From contig JAYUHK010000053.1 in NCBI GenBank assembly GCA_043767025.1, positions 1 through 31,830 on the forward strand: a stretch of DNA of 31,830 nucleotides, given 5' to 3'. The translations under genes and the position numbers were made by a program. This DNA comes from JAYUHK01 sp043767025 (GTDB lineage: Bacteria > Bacteroidota > Bacteroidia > Chitinophagales > Saprospiraceae). The stretch's first letter is position 1; every line of letters begins with the position of its first letter. The notes beneath the pieces were generated by a model. The model was not told where the DNA came from. It saw only the letters and a program-made list of their open reading frames with translations, and ran no database searches. Below are positions 24,394 to 31,830 of the stretch, one piece after another.

Positions 24394-24465
24394 AATAAGT
24401 AGTTTTAGTTTTTAGTAGTTAATTTTTAATCGTATAAGTAGTTGTTAATCAATTAGTTAGAATAC
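24394..24465 (+). repeat. AT-rich dispersed motif after the adhesin gene
   Basis: ATAAGTAGTTTTAGTTTTTAG followed later by TAATCAATTAGTT resembles 15049-15106 (same two blocks, same order) and the ends of the 90-bp elements at 12137-12155 and 20824-20853. Low complexity makes the relation tentative. Confidence 0.3.
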
Positions 24466-24517
24466 TATATAATCACAAATAATGCTTTAAAAATATTTAG
24501 AGCTGAAATCTCAAAGT

Positions 24518-25165
24518 ATGAAAAAACAAAAATACGATATTGACTTTTTGTTAGACCGATTTCAAATAAAAAGAAATAATCACTGCGACTTGCTTTCTGC
24601 GTGGCTCGAAAAATCCACTGCAAATGACGATTTTGAGCTGCCACAGTTATTAGAGGAGCAGCGTCAAAAACTCGACTTTGAAGGAAATCTATGGAATGAA
24701 GAGGAGTTAAAAATGCACTTTTTATCGTTTGTTTTTAGGTTCGCAGACGCAGAAGTTGTGGACAAAGTAAAGATGTTTTACGAGCGACCCCTCTCTGGCA
24801 AGGTAGATGGAATGTTACTTTCGGTTGTTTGCGACGCACTTTTGGCATCGCCGTTGGGTTTGAACACGCCTCGTAAGCCGTATTTTTTTTTACAAGAATT
24901 TAAAAAAGGAAAAAAAGCAAGCGAAGATGCCGAAGGGCAAATGTTGGTAGCGATGTTGATAGCACAAAATATCAATGCCGACCACGCGCCCATTTATGGT
25001 TGTTACCTGATAGGAAAAGACTGGTATTTTACGACTTTGCACGAAAAAAATTATTGTTTCAGCAAGTCCTACGATGCGAGCGACCGCTACGAATTGATGC
25101 AAATTCTTCAAATTCTCCGAAATTTAAAATTTATTTTAGCTGAAAACGGACAGATTGAATTGTGA
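24518..25165 (+). CDS. Conserved hypothetical protein, possible PD-(D/E)XK fold
   Basis: I do not recognise a named family for this 215-residue soluble protein. It has an N-terminal helical region with KMHFLSFVFRFAD (65-77), then VDGMLLSVVCDALLASP (96-112), FFLQEFKKGKK (123-133), AEGQMLVAMLIAQNINADHAPIYGC (138-162) and WYFTTLHEKNYC (169-180). The order Asp97 or Asp106, then Glu127-x-Lys129 after a short beta strand, then EGQ with a helix, resembles the PD-(D/E)XK nuclease core. Similar proteins appear in many Bacteroidota as hypotheticals, often in several copies. It has no signal peptide or membrane segment. It lies 128 bp after the adhesin gene and ends just before a perfect terminator. The fold assignment is inference only. 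Confidence 0.75.
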   Translation: MKKQKYDIDFLLDRFQIKRNNHCDLLSAWLEKSTANDDFELPQLLEEQRQKLDFEGNLWNEEELKMHFLSFVFRFADAEVVDKVKMFYERPLSGKVDGMLLSVVCDALLASPLGLNTPRKPYFFLQEFKKGKKASEDAEGQMLVAMLIAQNINADHAPIYGCYLIGKDWYFTTLHEKNYCFSKSYDASDRYELMQILQILRNLKFILAENGQIEL

Positions 25166-25181
25166 AAATCTTGTTTTTATT

Positions 25182-25226
25182 AAAAAAGAACGCCGACTTT
25201 CATTGCGAAAGTCGGCGTTCTTTTTT
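25182..25226. terminator. 20-bp perfect hairpin terminator between convergent genes
   Basis: Bases 25182-25201 are exactly complementary to 25207-25226 around a 5-base loop, with A6 and T6 at the ends. It serves both the plus-strand hypothetical gene and the minus-strand reprolysin gene. Confidence 0.95.
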
Positions 25227-25262
25227 AGTCTGATTTTAGTAAATTTCTTCCTAAAAATCAAT

Positions 25263-27866
25263 TTATTTTTTGACTAATTTCTTAAAAATAGTCTGCGATT
25301 CGTCGCTGATTTTGATCAAATAAATGCCGCTTTGGAGCATCGAAATATCAAAACGGTGTTGTTCCAATTCTTCTTTTGTCAAAGTTTGCTCGCGCAAAAG
25401 CTGACCGTTGGAAGCCAAAATACTTATTTTCAAATCTCCTACACTCTTGTTGTCAGGCAACTCAATTTTAAATTCAGCCGTTGCAGGATTGGGAGTAAGA
25501 CTTACGTTCCAGTCGCTTTTTCCCGAAAGTTGAGCAGATTCGATATTGGAGTAATTAAAACTACCGTCGTTGTCCAACTGCTTCAATCGGTAATAATACA
25601 CTACGTTGGGACTTACATTCTTATCCACAAAATTGTAGTTGTATTGGGTACTTCCTCCTTTTGCGCTTTCCCAAGTGATGGGAGTAAATCCTGTTTTAGG
25701 ATCGCTGCTGCGCTCCAAAGAGAAACCTTTAAAGTTCAGTTCGTTGGCAGTTGCCCATCGGAGTTGGATGCTTTTTTGAGCCGATTCAGCTCTGAAAGAC
25801 AAAAGCTGTATTGGTGCTGGAGTTACGGCTGCAATAATAAAGTTGGTATTACTTACATCAAAGAAAATATTATTGGAACATTTTATTTTGATACGAGCCG
25901 TAGTGCTTGCTCCAGTGGGTATCGTTACGCTTTGAGTACCATCGTTGGGCGTAGTGGCGAGCAAGGTAGAAAAGGTAATGCCTCCGTCCGTCGAAATCAA
26001 AATATCTACGTTGGCGCAAGTAGCGCAGCCAGTCGTCCAAGTTATATTTTGCGTACTTCCTTCGTCATAAGTTACCGTAGAGTTGGGTGAAGTCACTGCC
26101 AACGAAGCTCCTGCGCAGGTAGTTACTGTATTGGTTTTATTTGCGGTGCAGCCAATATTTACGCCCCCAACGGATTGGATAGCGCGGACGGTGTAGTTCC
26201 AAGTAAGCGTGCGAGCTACAGAGGGCAGTTTTTCCCAAGTGTTGGTGTTCGTTCCGCCCAAAATATTTGTGAGTGCGGGAACTGTGCGGTCAGTAGAAGT
26301 AACGGGCAAATATGAGCGAAAGTTCACACCTGTGGTCGAAGTTACCACAGGTACAGGAGCCGAAGTGCTGGCGTTGTATTGCTCCCAACAGTAGTACATA
26401 GTACCAGTTCCCGTAGCAACCGTTCCGGGCAACGTGAAAGGAGTAGAGGCTGGTATAGAATAGTTGGTCAAAGTCGGCAACGAAGGCAATGCGCCAGTGC
26501 CGAGTTGGACAGGACAAAATCCGCCGTAATCGACAGCCGTGTTGGTAATATAGATATTGATTTCTCTGAGGCTCGAAGCATGAAAATAATCATCGCTTGC
26601 TCCGGGCGAAGGCAGGGAGCCGGGCGGATAAATATTGGAGTTTTCCTGTCCGAAAGTCTGCACATTTTGGGGGGCAGTACAGATGCCTGCATACGCCATA
26701 ATCGTGCTACCACTTCCGGGTTCATAGGCGGTAGTTGAGTTGGCATTTCCAGCACAAGAGCCTGCGTTGCCTGCGAATGTGTGGTTGGAGCCGAACTGGT
26801 GTCCCATTTCGTGTGCTACATAATCTACGTCATAAACGTCGCCTTGTGGGGTCGAAGAGCCAGTCACTCCGCGACCTTTTATAGCTACGTCACAAGGAGC
26901 TTGAAGATTAGCTACGCCGCCGCCGCCAGTGCTAAAAACGTGTCCGATGTCGTAATTGGCGGTGCCAATGACAGCGTCGCAGTTGGTTTGGTTTTCGCCG
27001 AGCATTGTAGAGCCGTTGCCGTTGGTGTAAGGGTCTGTGCCACTGACGTAGATGATATTGGTGTTGTTGGCTACCAAAATCATCGTGACGGCAAGTTCTA
27101 CTTCGTAAATACCGTTCACACGGGCGACCGAAGTGACCATTTTTGCCAATACCTGCGCTTGTGTGGGAGTTGAAAGACCAGTTACGGCTTGAGAATATTC
27201 AATCGTGCCTGCCAAAGCCAAGCGGTAGCGGCGGAATTTGCAATCGCCGTAGCGCAAGCCTTCGTGACCAGCAGGGCTGATTTTTGGGTGCGCGTCTGGT
27301 ACTGTGCCACAAGTCCAGTCTGGTAGGACTTTCCGCGCGTAATCTTTTTTGTAGTAGCAAGTATAAAAATCCGTAGTCGTGGTTGCGTAGGGGTCGATAT
27401 AGACAGTGCTGTGTTCGCGGGAAAGGATTTGAGCATGGAATCCGTAGGGAGTGATGTCGAATCTAATACTTTCGCCCGGATTTTTTACGCCGCGTCCGCA
27501 ATAGGTTTGGATTTCGGGGTGTTGGTCTGCCAATGGTTTTTCCATAATGGGTGCGTTGAAGACCAAAAATTCTTCAAAACTTCCATCGGGCATCGGTAAA
27601 TTTATTTTGAGCAAATTATCTACGGGGTCGCCCACGTAGGCTTGTGGTGCGTTTGCTAAAACGGTTTTTAGCTTTTGCAAATCCAAAGCGAGTGTTCTGT
27701 ACCGCAATGGAAAAATCGGGCGTTCGCTTTCAGGAAAATTGAGATTGCTTTCTTTTGTTTCTTTCCAAACTCCCGTAAGGTCAGTTTGGTTTTGGGCAAA
27801 AACAGCGAGCTGCGAGGTGACAAAAAATATCGCCAGAGCGCATTTTAGGTAAAATTTTGAAGTCAT
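25263..27866 (-). CDS. Secreted reprolysin-like (M12B) zinc metalloprotease, T9SS type A
   Basis: This 867-residue protein has a signal peptide (1-24, cut before QNQTDL) and a propeptide-like region (about 25-200). A metzincin domain (about 205-455) has HEMGHQFGSNH (352-362) as the zinc site and STIMAYAG with Met390 as the Met-turn. The pattern fits Bacteroidota reprolysin-like proteases. A CD/Ig-like region and a CVNVDILISTDGG-like segment (NVDILISTDGGITF) follow. The conserved module TPAPIQLLSF (about 680-781) then leads to a type A sorting domain (about 782-867; LTPNPATAEF and final LVKK). It should be secreted by T9SS to degrade extracellular protein. It is next to a second protease gene but a terminator separates them. 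Confidence 0.92.
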   Translation of the reverse strand: MTSKFYLKCALAIFFVTSQLAVFAQNQTDLTGVWKETKESNLNFPESERPIFPLRYRTLALDLQKLKTVLANAPQAYVGDPVDNLLKINLPMPDGSFEEFLVFNAPIMEKPLADQHPEIQTYCGRGVKNPGESIRFDITPYGFHAQILSREHSTVYIDPYATTTTDFYTCYYKKDYARKVLPDWTCGTVPDAHPKISPAGHEGLRYGDCKFRRYRLALAGTIEYSQAVTGLSTPTQAQVLAKMVTSVARVNGIYEVELAVTMILVANNTNIIYVSGTDPYTNGNGSTMLGENQTNCDAVIGTANYDIGHVFSTGGGGVANLQAPCDVAIKGRGVTGSSTPQGDVYDVDYVAHEMGHQFGSNHTFAGNAGSCAGNANSTTAYEPGSGSTIMAYAGICTAPQNVQTFGQENSNIYPPGSLPSPGASDDYFHASSLREINIYITNTAVDYGGFCPVQLGTGALPSLPTLTNYSIPASTPFTLPGTVATGTGTMYYCWEQYNASTSAPVPVVTSTTGVNFRSYLPVTSTDRTVPALTNILGGTNTNTWEKLPSVARTLTWNYTVRAIQSVGGVNIGCTANKTNTVTTCAGASLAVTSPNSTVTYDEGSTQNITWTTGCATCANVDILISTDGGITFSTLLATTPNDGTQSVTIPTGASTTARIKIKCSNNIFFDVSNTNFIIAAVTPAPIQLLSFRAESAQKSIQLRWATANELNFKGFSLERSSDPKTGFTPITWESAKGGSTQYNYNFVDKNVSPNVVYYYRLKQLDNDGSFNYSNIESAQLSGKSDWNVSLTPNPATAEFKIELPDNKSVGDLKISILASNGQLLREQTLTKEELEQHRFDISMLQSGIYLIKISDESQTIFKKLVKK

Positions 27867-27956
27867 AAAAATTAGGACGTTTTAATAGAAAAAGATATTA
27901 AAATACTGTTTGTAGGTCATAGCGCAAATAAAAGAATTTATTTTCAAACTACAAAA

Positions 27957-27992
27957 AAAAACGTCTGATATTTTTCAATATCAGACGTTTTT
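27957..27992 (-). terminator. Terminator after the M43 protease gene
   Basis: ACGTCTGATATT (27961-27972) pairs with AATATCAGACGT (27977-27988), extended by A/T pairs on the outside. It lies in the 156-bp gap between the two protease genes, so they are likely separate transcripts. Confidence 0.9.
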
Positions 27993-28022
27993 GTGACTAT
28001 TTGTAACTTTTTATAGGTTTTT

Positions 28023-30614
28023 TTACTTTTTTACGAATCTGTAAGAAGTCGAAACACCGTTGGCTGTTAATTTTACCAAGTAATCGCCTTGTGGCAATGC
28101 AGAGATGTTGAGAGGTATTTGCGTTGCGCCATTCTGCAATTCGACGGTTTGGGTGATGTATCTTTTTCCGCCCATGTCCAACACTTCAATACTTGCATCA
28201 CTCACATTTTCAGGCGAATTGATACTGATTGTGACAGCGTCTTTGGACGGATTTGGGAAAACGCTTTCGATGTTTGTGGCATCGGTTTTCGATTTTCTTT
28301 CCAGCGCAATCGTATTGCTCGTAGTTGATTTTCCGTCCTTATCTACTTGTTTGAGGCGATAGTAACTCACGCCTGCCAATGGTTTTTGGTCAGCGAGTTG
28401 GTAAGTTTGTCTATCCACGTTATCGCCCTTTGATTTTACGGTACCGATTTTCTCAAATTGGTTGTTTGCGCCACTGCGTTCTACTTCAAAGTGGTCGTTG
28501 CCACGCTCTTGTGCAGTTACCCATTCTAAATTATTTATATTTCCTGCATTATTTCCTTCAAAAGAAATCAACTCAATGGGTGCAGGAGTGGCGACGCAAA
28601 CTGCTACGGTAATGGAGGCTGTAGTAGTGCAGCCACTACCGTCAGTGACTTGTAGATTATAAACTCCGCCAGCCGCCGCGCCAGTGGTAGAAGCGGTATT
28701 CGCAGAAGACGCACCTGACCAAGCATACGTCGGGAAACTACTGCTACCTGTGAAGCCGCAATTAACGACATTCGCAGCAGTAGATGACAACACAGGTGGA
28801 CAAGCACCGTTAGCAGCCAACACAAGCGTTGGTTTTGGGCTGATAGTCACAATCACACTATCCGAAAGCGTAATTGAAGTATTACATTGCGGACAAGTCG
28901 ATTTTTGTGCATCTTCCGATGTGTTGAGATAGATTCGGGCTGTTATTTTTACTTTCCATTGTCCAGCTTGCGTGAATGTAACAGGTATCGTACTTCCTGC
29001 CGCCGTAGGCAAAGTAGCAGGTGGAGTCCAACCGTAGGCTTTTGAAGTATCTGAAACCGCATATCTGTTCAAGCTGTCTTGCGCCATCGTGCAGCCAGCA
29101 CTTGAAAGGTTGGTGTAAGTATAAATCCACTGTGTAGGTACCATTTCACCGCTTGAGTAGGCTTTGTTATCCTTGAAAGTTATTACGTCGCCGATGCAAC
29201 CTGTGACTTTGCTTGCGTTGATGGTCGTGGTGGTAGGCAATGTTTTGCAAGCCTGCGAAGTAGGAAGTGTTTTTCTGCGTGGGCTGAGTTGCTCTACGGT
29301 CCACATTCTTGTTTTTTGGTTGGCTGTAAACATAAACAGGCAAGCGTCGGCAGTGTAGTCCATTTGGTCTTGGTAGTTCGTGCCGTTTCCAGAGTTTCCA
29401 GCAGGGCTCGTGTCAGAGCCGTTTGTTCCTGTGGCACAGCCAAAAGTGGTGACTACTGCGCCAGCAGTACCCGGACAATTAAAGTTTGCTCTGTATGCCA
29501 AGGGAGTATCGTTGCAATAGTCAGGGTCAGCAGGGCAAGCACTATCTGCATCATCGCCCCAAACATGGCGCAAGCCAAAAAAGTGACCTGCCTCGTGTAC
29601 GAGAGTTTTACCCAGATTATAAGGAGCTGCAGCCGTCCCGCCTGTACCGAATCCGCTTGGATTTATTACCACTCCGTCTCTGTCGCAGGTGCCAGCATCG
29701 GCAGTAGTAATACTTCCATCTGTAAAAGCCAAGTCAGGAAATGTAGCATAACCTAATATCCCTTGATCTACGGGTACTACCCAAACGTTGAAAAAATTCT
29801 CTGGGCAGAAATAAACAACTACTTGCTTTACATAGGTGTCGATATAACTCGTCGAAAAACCTGCACTTCCGTTGCCGCCACTTGCAGCACTTCCAGTGTC
29901 CCATCTGCCAGTAGATAATGCCCAATAGCATATTCCAGTTGCATTGGAGTTGGTAGAAGTAGCAGCTGCACCTGTGTTGAGTGTAAAATTATCACTGATG
30001 CTGCCCGCCAAAGGAGTCATATCATCGCCCCAATATTTTGCGAGGCAAAAACTCATTTGCACGTCAGCAGCTACGGGTTTGAATCGGGCAGCGATAGAGG
30101 CGTTTTCGCCGTCCATATAGTCGAGGTTCAGACGACTCATTTGGCTTGTGACTTGTGCAGCTGTTACTGCTGCCGCCGTTCCAGCTCTGTGAATAATATG
30201 AAATATGACAGGAATATTGTATTGAGTCGGCAAAGCTGCCGAGCGGTTGGGGTCGTTGGGTGGAATCAAATTGTTTCTGCGGGCTTCTTCGATACTGGCA
30301 GCCATTTGTTTTTCAAATTTTTCGGTAGAAGGAAGTTTACCTTCGGCTTGAAGTTTTTTGAGGTATTCTGTACTTGCGCAGCGTACGTATTCGTGAAGTT
30401 CGTCTTGATTGATATTGCCATTGGCATCTGGTTTTAGTTTTACAAAGACGTTATTTCCCTGCATCGAATAACCGGGAGTTGTAGGCTCTGGAATTTGGTC
30501 AGTAATGGCGGGTTTCGGAAATTTTGCGCCGTTTGCCCCGAATTTGTATTCTTGTGCGTTCAAAGCTACTCCAGAGCAAACGATTAAGAATACTAAAAAT
30601 AACAGTTTTTTCAT
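28023..30614 (-). CDS. Secreted M43 (pappalysin-like) zinc metalloprotease, T9SS type A
   Basis: This 863-residue protein has a signal peptide (1-20, cut before QEYKFG) and a pro-region with the typical PTQYNIPVIFHIIHR strand (129-143). The catalytic domain has HEAGHFFGLRH (340-350) and a Met-turn in QDQMDYT (Met418), with the DPDYCNDTP segment characteristic of M43 proteases. PKD/Ig-like domains follow (about 460-675; a late one with WSGASS and GGVYNLQVTDGSGC resembles SprB-type repeats). The module TPAPIELISFEG comes next (about 677-773), then a type A sorting domain (about 774-863; FPNPSKDA and final FVKK). It is Sec- and T9SS-exported. It has a good promoter candidate and a 5' leader of about 125 bases. 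Confidence 0.93.
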   Translation of the reverse strand: MKKLLFLVFLIVCSGVALNAQEYKFGANGAKFPKPAITDQIPEPTTPGYSMQGNNVFVKLKPDANGNINQDELHEYVRCASTEYLKKLQAEGKLPSTEKFEKQMAASIEEARRNNLIPPNDPNRSAALPTQYNIPVIFHIIHRAGTAAAVTAAQVTSQMSRLNLDYMDGENASIAARFKPVAADVQMSFCLAKYWGDDMTPLAGSISDNFTLNTGAAATSTNSNATGICYWALSTGRWDTGSAASGGNGSAGFSTSYIDTYVKQVVVYFCPENFFNVWVVPVDQGILGYATFPDLAFTDGSITTADAGTCDRDGVVINPSGFGTGGTAAAPYNLGKTLVHEAGHFFGLRHVWGDDADSACPADPDYCNDTPLAYRANFNCPGTAGAVVTTFGCATGTNGSDTSPAGNSGNGTNYQDQMDYTADACLFMFTANQKTRMWTVEQLSPRRKTLPTSQACKTLPTTTTINASKVTGCIGDVITFKDNKAYSSGEMVPTQWIYTYTNLSSAGCTMAQDSLNRYAVSDTSKAYGWTPPATLPTAAGSTIPVTFTQAGQWKVKITARIYLNTSEDAQKSTCPQCNTSITLSDSVIVTISPKPTLVLAANGACPPVLSSTAANVVNCGFTGSSSFPTYAWSGASSANTASTTGAAAGGVYNLQVTDGSGCTTTASITVAVCVATPAPIELISFEGNNAGNINNLEWVTAQERGNDHFEVERSGANNQFEKIGTVKSKGDNVDRQTYQLADQKPLAGVSYYRLKQVDKDGKSTTSNTIALERKSKTDATNIESVFPNPSKDAVTISINSPENVSDASIEVLDMGGKRYITQTVELQNGATQIPLNISALPQGDYLVKLTANGVSTSYRFVKK

Positions 30615-30654
30615 TTTTTAAAAAATTTATTTAGTTGGATAAAAATTATGTTCC

Positions 30655-30680
30655 GTTTTTATTGTATGTCACAATAAAAC
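30655..30680 (-). promoter_or_regulatory. Inverted repeat in the 5' leader of the M43 protease gene
   Basis: TTTTATTGT (30657-30665) and ACAATAAAA (30671-30679) are perfect complements around a 5-base loop, 43 bp upstream of the ATG, within the leader predicted from the promoter at 30745-30776. It may be an operator or an mRNA hairpin. Confidence 0.35.
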
Positions 30681-30744
30681 AGAATAATAAAAAAATAACG
30701 GTGTTAGTGGGGAAAACAGGTATATCTCGACCTGCCTTGCGACG

Positions 30745-30776
30745 CAAATGTAGAATTTTTATTACTAAAAACTCAA
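30745..30776 (-). promoter_or_regulatory. Promoter of the M43 protease gene
   Basis: The minus strand has TTG (30774-30776), 21 bases, then TACATTTG (30745-30752). Both elements fit the Bacteroidota -33/-7 pair, making this the best complete promoter in the window. It would give a leader of about 125 bases. Confidence 0.55.
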
Positions 30777-30880
30777 CATATTATTGAAAAAAATTTAAAA
30801 AAAAATTTAAAATAATATTTTTAACGATTAAAAGAATATTATTTTAAATTTTAAGTTATTTATGACAAAAATTCTGTTTG

Positions 30881-31516
30881 TCACTTAATCCAATAATTTA
30901 TAAAAAAGAATAAAACTAAATAAATCCAAAGCGCATCTAAAAAATGCCAGTAAAGGGTGAGCAGTCGGAGGCGAAGACGCTTCTCGGGATCCGAAAAATA
31001 AACCAAAACACTGACGGGTTCTCTCATTCTTTTTCGGGCGATGACGTAAAAAATAATCAAAAAAGGCAAGCCGCCGATGACGTGCAGAAAATGCAGACCA
31101 GAGATAGCATATAGGTAGGAGGCGGCGTTGGTGGAGTTGATAAAAATTTGGTCACTGAACATCAGGTGCCAGCCATAGTATTGCGCCGCCATAAACACAA
31201 AAGAAAGTCCGATGGTCGCTACTAATGACTGTTGGTAGCCGTCCGTGTCGTCGTTGTAGTAGCACTGTTTGGCGCGCCACATCATGCCGCTGCTCGCAAG
31301 CAAAATCACGGTATTGATTAAAAAAATATTCGGCAGTCGGAGCGGCGGCAGATGATTTTGAGTCCGCGTATATATGTATGCTGCGGTGAGGGCAAGGAAC
31401 AGCGCGCTCAAACCAAAGAGTAAAATCGTGACATACACGTTGGCGGGGTGGAAGAGCAGTCTTCTGTCTTCTTCTTTTTGCTCTTCAAGGAATTTTCTTT
31501 TTTCTTCTTTGTTCAT
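30881..31516 (-). CDS. Heme-copper (cytochrome c) oxidase subunit III
   Basis: This 211-residue protein has a charged N terminus (MNKEEKRKFLEEQKEEDRR) and five hydrophobic segments (about 27-50, 64-80, 100-118, 132-158, 190-208). This is the five-helix form of subunit III found in bacterial aa3/bo3-type oxidases. Family landmarks are the YYGWHLMFSD region, GLHFLHVIGG (conserved His-containing helix) and YWHFLDALWIYLV at the end. It supports the catalytic subunit I in reducing oxygen and pumping protons at the inner membrane. The long frame could start 59 codons earlier at 31693, but that part lies in repeat sequence, so I chose the ATG at 31514-31516. The other oxidase subunit genes would be beyond the right edge or elsewhere. 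Confidence 0.88.
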   Translation of the reverse strand: MNKEEKRKFLEEQKEEDRRLLFHPANVYVTILLFGLSALFLALTAAYIYTRTQNHLPPLRLPNIFLINTVILLASSGMMWRAKQCYYNDDTDGYQQSLVATIGLSFVFMAAQYYGWHLMFSDQIFINSTNAASYLYAISGLHFLHVIGGLPFLIIFYVIARKRMREPVSVLVYFSDPEKRLRLRLLTLYWHFLDALWIYLVLFFFINYWIK

Positions 31517-31641
31517 TTTATTTGAATAAGTCGTGTTTTGTGACAATTTATTGCGGATAGTAAAAATTGATTTTTTAATCACTGATGTTACGCAGAAACA
31601 TTTTAATTGGCTTATTAGAACTTGATTTTTGTAGCTATTGA

Positions 31642-31694
31642 CTTGGTTTTTGTCACTTTTTTCCTTGATGAAAAAAGTAACCAAAAAAATCAAG
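31642..31694. repeat. Imperfect hairpin repeat upstream of oxidase subunit III
   Basis: The left arm (31642-31663, CTTGG plus T-rich to CACTTTTTTC) pairs with the right arm (31670-31694, GAAAAAAGTAACC to ATCAAG) around the 6-base loop CTTGAT. Similar CACTTTTTTC-loop-GAAAAAAGT elements are common intergenic repeats in Bacteroidota genomes. It abuts the larger palindrome at 31694-31830. Confidence 0.6.
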
Positions 31695-31830
31695 TGCTCT
31701 GTAAAAATTCTAAAGTTTTTGCTTAAAAATCCCGTCGGCGCGCGAAAAATACTCGTCGGCTCCGCCAGACTTCAAACAGTTTTCGCTTCGCCAGACGATA
31801 TTTTTGCAAAAACTTGAATTTCTACAAGGC
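31694..31830. repeat. Large imperfect palindromic element at the right edge
   Basis: The outer left arm (31694-31722, GTGCTCTGTAAAAATTC to GTTTTTGC) matches the reverse complement of 31806-31830. The inner left arm (31725-31748, AAAAATCCCGTCGGCG to GCGAAAA) matches that of 31780-31805. The centre holds GTCGGC and GCCAGAC blocks that can pair as well. So almost the whole 137 bases can fold into one long stem. The last 50 bases are repeated exactly at the left edge. Confidence 0.75.

Noticed and set aside
31517..31693. 59-residue N-terminal extension of oxidase subunit III
   Set aside because: The extra part is encoded in the hairpin repeat region and is not typical of the family, whose N terminus begins with a short charged stretch before helix 1.
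1..31830. Plasmid or phage origin of the window
   Set aside because: No replication, mobilisation, structural phage or integrase genes are seen; rpoD, oxidase subunit III and pccB point to a chromosome. The terminal repeat is better explained by a dispersed element.
1..31830. CRISPR array, tRNA or rRNA genes
   Set aside because: No regularly spaced repeats with spacers and no cloverleaf or rRNA signature sequences were noticed by eye; a tRNA or rRNA scan would settle this.

Overview
The window looks like a low-GC chromosomal fragment from a member of the Bacteroidota, probably an environmental, gliding-type lineage rather than a gut Bacteroidales; I cannot place it more finely. The evidence is several exported proteins ending in type IX secretion (T9SS) sorting domains of type A and type B, a short (289-residue) RpoD of the Bacteroidota kind, a DUF5686 outer-membrane protein, a choice-of-anchor L domain, and promoter-like boxes fitting the phylum's TAnnTTTG -7 element. 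I see no tRNA, rRNA, CRISPR array, phage or intact insertion sequence.

Layout. 1-381: a repeat-derived contig edge, then a 2 x 21-bp tandem repeat resembling a LytTR-type binding site. 382-2597 (minus): a membrane-less TPR histidine kinase of the LytS class, and just upstream of it a 58-codon gene for a double-glycine leader peptide, separated from the kinase by a terminator. 2966-4678 (plus): a secreted PHP-domain hydrolase. 5026-7675 (plus): propionyl-CoA carboxylase beta subunit behind a structured leader, then a fatty-acid desaturase. 7971-11957 (minus): a 1328-residue multidomain surface protein. 12172-14035 (minus): AI-2E family permease and SGNH esterase. 14118-15056 (plus): polyprenyl-phosphate glycosyltransferase. 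15167-16900 (minus): a double ABC ATPase without permeases. 17420-18289 (plus): rpoD. 18367-20823 (minus): DUF5686 outer-membrane protein. 20963-21499 (minus): SpoU rRNA/tRNA methyltransferase. 21645-24389 (plus): T9SS type B adhesin. 24518-25165 (plus): conserved protein with a PD-(D/E)XK-like pattern. 25263-30614 (minus): two unrelated secreted metalloproteases, one M12B-like and one M43-like. 30881-31516 (minus): cytochrome oxidase subunit III. 31517-31830: dispersed palindromic repeats at the right edge.

Most genes are core or housekeeping, mixed with an unusually dense secretome: five T9SS cargo proteins cover about 14 kb. Three of them share the same pre-sorting-domain module. Nearly every convergent gene pair is separated by a near-perfect hairpin terminator.

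The most interesting points are: (i) the unannotated double-glycine peptide gene next to a cytoplasmic TPR kinase, with a shared GAACGGT motif on both sides of the kinase, a candidate peptide-signalling locus; (ii) a 90-bp element present twice in inverted orientation, 87/90 identical and 8.7 kb apart; (iii) a three-copy dispersed intergenic repeat; (iv) a two-hairpin leader before the carboxylase gene; (v) an exact 50-bp direct repeat at the two window ends that lies inside a large palindromic element, which fits either circularity or a repeat-broken contig.
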